Source: Psittacicella hinzii (lineage in GTDB: Bacteria > Pseudomonadota > Gammaproteobacteria > Enterobacterales > Psittacicellaceae). Taken from it: DNA of 64,000 bases. The stretch is from NCBI RefSeq assembly GCF_003585885.1, contig NZ_NRHC01000002.1, positions 1 through 64,000 on the forward strand, written 5' to 3'. The stretch's first letter is position 1, and each line of letters starts with the position of its first letter. Shown here piece after piece: positions 62,001 to 64,000 of the stretch. The notes beneath the pieces are model-generated. The model saw nothing but the letters and a program-made list of their open reading frames with translations, did no database searches and was not told where the DNA came from. A program made the translations under genes and the position numbers.

Positions 62001-62823
62001 GCAGCGCTTACTTCAATACGAGCGTGAGCTAGAGCTTAAGCAGTTGTCGTATTTGTTGGATCAGGAACAAATGGCACACGTGAGAGCAATGTATGAAGAG
62101 CGCTGGGCTTTAGAGGATCAACTCAAAGCTAAAACGCAAGAAAATACTAACTTGTTCGCGCAAGCTTTACAGCAATCCTTACCAACAATCGAAGACTTCA
62201 ATAACACGGTTATACGTGGGTTTGGCTCGGTTGCGGACGGTATGGCTCAAATGGTTGTAACTGGTCAGGGATCAATGCGTAAGTTACTTTCAGCTTTCTT
62301 GAAGAACATCGCCGTGATGATTGTTAAAGCAGCAATTGTTGCCGCTCTTTTAACCGCTATGAACTATATCGTACCGGGATCAGGGCAGGCTGTTGCTAAT
62401 GCCTTTAACTTAAGTGCGCAAGCAGCAATGAAGTCAGGAAATACTGGTGGACTAGGTGCTAACCCTATCGGGGCTATTATGGGCTTCTCAAGTGGTGGTT
62501 ATACCGGTAACGTTGCAACTGATAAAGTTGCTGGTGTTGTGCATGGTAGAGAGTACGTAATTAATGCAGCTGCTACATCTAAGTATGGAGTTGATTTTCT
62601 TGATAAGTTAAACAGTCAGTCGGTAGAAGTCAATAAGAGCAAATCATCAAGCTCATCTAATAGTAACGGCAACGGTGTCAATGTTAACGTGAACGTGCAT
62701 AACTATGTGGGCAATGCTGAGCCAAGAGTTGAGTACGGTGAGAACGGAAATATTGAAATCTACATCCACGAAAAAGTTAAGGAAGAAGTAGCCAATGCAA
62801 TGGTTGAGAGAGAAATGAGGTAA
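59059..62823 (+). CDS. Tape measure protein
   Basis: Sets tail length and aids DNA injection. I choose ATG 59059 (AGGAGG 7 nt upstream). Residues 1-410 are largely coiled coil (LAATSKAIDSTREKLNSTKS and similar). About 415-620 hold the typical tape-measure N-domain: KDSAQAYQDLSTKIALVKTS, QARQPIEATAEAYVTLRKST, ATKNSMVQFSQALSMGYLSG and EQTPGLIDAIARGMGM. Hydrophobic segments near 640, 725-745 (IGVIVWGIVEAVRALVTWAV) and 1075-1100 may insert in the host membrane. Gly/Ser/Asn-rich end. 1254 aa predicts a tail longer than lambda's (gpH 853). Confidence 0.9.
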   Translation: MASQQEFDFKVAFDTTEAVNSSLGGAKAIDTLNDSLQELTDNSQAIKNFASDVTKGIKSMGDLATANKKSFESLQEVSTFTNQFTSNIRDISSSVKDYSSSLDKSTNENLEFVASLHYISKALTSISGAVKDVKALKELGTSRFKLPVTDSQLQKLVNIGQQMGGLQSQLAPASQSFQTLKVHLTGVTSSLDTQRQSINLYISSLKKFSSQVSDIKKIRNDLAATSKAIDSTREKLNSTKSATRELEGTVGKLNRELEQANKEPVKLTTNQLKALAELNTKFNSISEATPNFVKSMQSIASSFGDLYEVIVKINQQLPEFLRAIRETGNLSKVLVSLAREISKSKLGIDSLGEASDKAGKKVEDFSKELTEAGKNAFDFGDKAKEAGDHIDELTEKASSGQSALGGLVGKLAGVFAVGFSFDQVKDSAQAYQDLSTKIALVKTSGEDTTAILNELFEVSSQARQPIEATAEAYVTLRKSTEGLGLKQKDLISLTSTLNKAIAIGGSSAEATKNSMVQFSQALSMGYLSGQNFNSVAEQTPGLIDAIARGMGMTSAQLKNYANTSKLTTEQIVQALNATAQETDRIYSTLGVSVGSAITELKNKFTQFVGENDFISDSLAKLILTLANNFGALAEAAKIALYSFAAYKALNFYSTLSSMQSPLTSLKVMWDNLTTAVRKATAAHAGSKTGFSIMAAGASLAKGALAGLTTMWKTFDATVKSTIIGVIVWGIVEAVRALVTWAVKAYNSMQELFYGQKNFDTSHIANLEERKKLAQEQYDAEKANLDAINDQIKALKEANDDKNDVVASEHQHGIEKKMLDDAELQRLQIKRKRLEENVGLAEKELNLVKGLNETTAKTDNNALKIPQVDTKSIPAGIDRYKQNIDQLKDSLAEAKFKLDLFMETGRTQLTQLDQVNMKLAMGAEGYRNLSQAQIEQMQAYAQQLDSVTATMEYMKVLQQNDQAIERLQLELELKGQDQELIEQRLLQYERELELKQLSYLLDQEQMAHVRAMYEERWALEDQLKAKTQENTNLFAQALQQSLPTIEDFNNTVIRGFGSVADGMAQMVVTGQGSMRKLLSAFLKNIAVMIVKAAIVAALLTAMNYIVPGSGQAVANAFNLSAQAAMKSGNTGGLGANPIGAIMGFSSGGYTGNVATDKVAGVVHGREYVINAAATSKYGVDFLDKLNSQSVEVNKSKSSSSSNSNGNGVNVNVNVHNYVGNAEPRVEYGENGNIEIYIHEKVKEEVANAMVEREMR

Positions 62824-62827
62824 GAAT

Positions 62828-62968
62828 ATGTCAGGTAAATTAAATCTTCGTATTTGTACACCAGATAACATCGAAGTAGAGATTGTAAAGGTAGGAAACG
62901 ATTATGACCTCTACATAGTTGAAAAAGGAGATAGCCATGAGCGAAAAGAAAGAAAGCCAAGTTTTTAA
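62828..62968 (+). CDS. Hypothetical 46-aa protein after the tape measure
   Basis: 46 codons with AGGTAAGA before the ATG; the product looks beta-rich (LNLRICTPDNIEVEIVKVGN). It starts 4 nt after the tape measure stop and overlaps the next small gene by 32 nt. No counterpart in lambda. Real gene status rests on position and ribosome site. Confidence 0.5.
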   Translation: MSGKLNLRICTPDNIEVEIVKVGNDYDLYIVEKGDSHERKERKPSF

Positions 62969-63116
62969 TTTCTCTATTTCATTTAGTTATGATCAAGAAA
63001 CTGAAAAAGAGCTACTTAAGAAACAAAAACAGCTTGTTGAACTAAAAGATAGTATAAATCAAACATTAAAAGATCTAGAAGAGAGTGTACAGGTCTTTGT
63101 TAAGTCCAAGGAGTGA
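62937..63116 (+). CDS. Hypothetical 59-aa coiled-coil protein
   Basis: Start ATG 62937 is chosen, because AAGGAG lies 6 nt upstream; a TTG at 62919 is less likely. The product has beta strands (SQVFNFSISFSYD) and then a Lys/Glu/Leu coiled coil (LLKKQKQLVELKDSINQTLK). Possibly a small tail-tip or assembly factor; unknown. Confidence 0.55.
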   Translation: MSEKKESQVFNFSISFSYDQETEKELLKKQKQLVELKDSINQTLKDLEESVQVFVKSKE

Positions 63117-63118
63117 GA

Positions 63119-63502
63119 ATGGTGGATTTATATGATTTAGCAGAGGATTTAGAAGTATGGCCTTGGCCATTACCAGCGAATACTAGACGATCATATGACA
63201 ATATGGTCAAGAAGACGGAGCTCGATAATGGGTACACAGAGACCATAGCACAGGACAGACTGGGGGCAAGGGTAACCTTGTCCTTAAGCTACGAGAATAG
63301 ACCTGAAGTAATCCAGAAAATGGAGGATTTTCTCATGAAGCATTATAACGCTGATTGTAAGTCCTTCAAGGTGAAAGATCGCATTAACGGCAGGTTATGT
63401 AAGTACATAGTTAAGATATTTACCCCGCCTACTATGACCCAAAAGAATGCTTTGGAGTCTTCAATCAGTTTTAAATTAGAAGAGGTTCGTTCACTTGTCT
63501 AA
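63119..63502 (+). CDS. Minor tail protein, gpM-like
   Basis: Tail-tip protein between tape measure and gpL. The start 63119 has AAGGAG 5 nt upstream. WPWPLPANTRRSYDN, DNGYTETI (compare DGYSQR in gpM) and RVTLSLSYENRPEVIQKMED fit the gpM fold of a twisted beta protein. Length 127 aa against 109 in lambda. Its stop is next to the gpL-like start. Confidence 0.7.
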   Translation: MVDLYDLAEDLEVWPWPLPANTRRSYDNMVKKTELDNGYTETIAQDRLGARVTLSLSYENRPEVIQKMEDFLMKHYNADCKSFKVKDRINGRLCKYIVKIFTPPTMTQKNALESSISFKLEEVRSLV

Positions 63503-64000
63503 AGCACCAATATTTTTATACGATATAACTTTTATTTTCTCACAATCAACAATAGATAATTTATTTGAGCACTTTTACTTGCACTTAACCAACTATAACG
63601 ACGGTACAGGCTTATTTTACTACGAGGGTAATGGAGAGACTTATACCACGTTTAACATTGATTTTAACCAGATATCTACAGAGATAGCCAGCAACAATAA
63701 AAGCAAGCTCAAACTTAGTAACTTAAAACGTACATTTGCACCTATCTTAGCCCGCCATGACAATTTTAACGTTGGTTATGTGGATATCACAGGCTTACAA
63801 GAGAACGAAGTAACAGGAAGTTATGATGTTATCTTGTCTAAACACTTACGTATAGGTGGGCTAAGCACCTACGACGCGGAGAAGTTTGAGCTTGAATTGG
63901 TAACACTAACTGACGTGGAGCGTAACTTACCACCAATTGATGTACGTGAGCTATGCCCGTATGAATTAGGAGATAAATACTGTGGATATGTTGGTAGCGA
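63495..64000 (+). CDS. Minor tail protein, gpL-like (partial, runs off the window)
   Basis: Starts at TTG 63495 overlapping the gpM stop, with AGAGG 9 nt upstream. Codes MSKAPIFLYDITFIFSQSTI onward for 168 residues and is cut by the window edge. The last part, CPYELGDKYCGYVGS, matches the Cys motif of lambda gpL, which binds an Fe-S cluster at its C-terminal half. The rest of gpL and the K, I, J tail-tip genes should follow. Confidence 0.75.
   Translation, partial: MSKAPIFLYDITFIFSQSTIDNLFEHFYLHLTNYNDGTGLFYYEGNGETYTTFNIDFNQISTEIASNNKSKLKLSNLKRTFAPILARHDNFNVGYVDITGLQENEVTGSYDVILSKHLRIGGLSTYDAEKFELELVTLTDVERNLPPIDVRELCPYELGDKYCGYVGS

Overview
The window is AT-rich and holds two blocks: about 28 kb of bacterial chromosome (1-27965) and about 36 kb of a lambda-like (siphovirus-type) prophage (about 28.1 kb to the right edge, where it continues). 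The host genes point to a gammaproteobacterium: queA-tgt-yajC-secD-secF in that order, GlnS of the bacterial gamma type, NfuA, Tex, PrmB, YbfF, a TonB-ExbB-ExbD set and a DUF412/YfbV-like protein. The small AT-rich genome style, the lysine-rich extensions and the insertions in core enzymes would fit an AT-rich Pasteurellales-type lineage (Psittacicella-like). That placement is a guess from gene content, not a measured result.

Host layout: rluB-tadA (minus); a GT8-like glycosyltransferase and a YbfF-like hydrolase (minus); two large orphan proteins of 352 and 1253 aa (minus); glnS (minus); topA (plus); tonB-exbB-exbD (minus, possible Fur box); hinT (minus); prmB, queA, tgt, yajC, secD, secF (plus); tex and nfuA (minus); a yfbV-like membrane gene (plus). 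Most units end in clear hairpin terminators, several of them bidirectional between convergent genes.

Prophage layout: a leftward early operon (40435 down to 28109) and a rightward arm (42761 to the edge) flank a repressor gene. The leftward operon carries recombination genes (Sak4-like ATPase, YqaJ-type exonuclease), replication genes (DnaB-like helicase, a small winged-helix-like protein, Toprim primase) and a run of eight small unrecognised genes, several of which look like diverged paralogs. Two membrane microproteins too short for normal gene calling also lie here. The repressor appears to carry two HTH domains and an S24-like C-terminal domain that lacks the usual serine. It sits between two nearly identical promoters (PL-like on minus, PR-like on plus). 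TACC-N7-TACC repeats at both promoters and upstream of the repressor are likely operators. The 1 kb gap between repressor and ssb holds 22-bp repeats and large GC-rich hairpins and is the best candidate for the phage replication origin.

The rightward arm starts with ssb, a structured RNA element and a solitary Panacea (SocA-like) protein. A promoter followed about 200 nt later by a terminator, directly before rusA, recalls the lambda pR'/tR' arrangement. Then come rusA, small membrane proteins, holin, GH24 endolysin, Rz and nested Rz1. A 0.9 kb non-coding stretch that probably holds cos follows, and then the morphogenesis genes in lambda order: TerS, TerL (GpA), joining protein, portal, a protease-acidic linker-capsid fusion, a DUF2190 cement protein, FII-, Z-, U- and V-like genes, G with a probable -1 frameshift into T, tape measure (H), M, and the start of L. 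No integrase is seen; it may lie beyond the right edge. No tRNA, rRNA, CRISPR array or insertion sequence was recognised.
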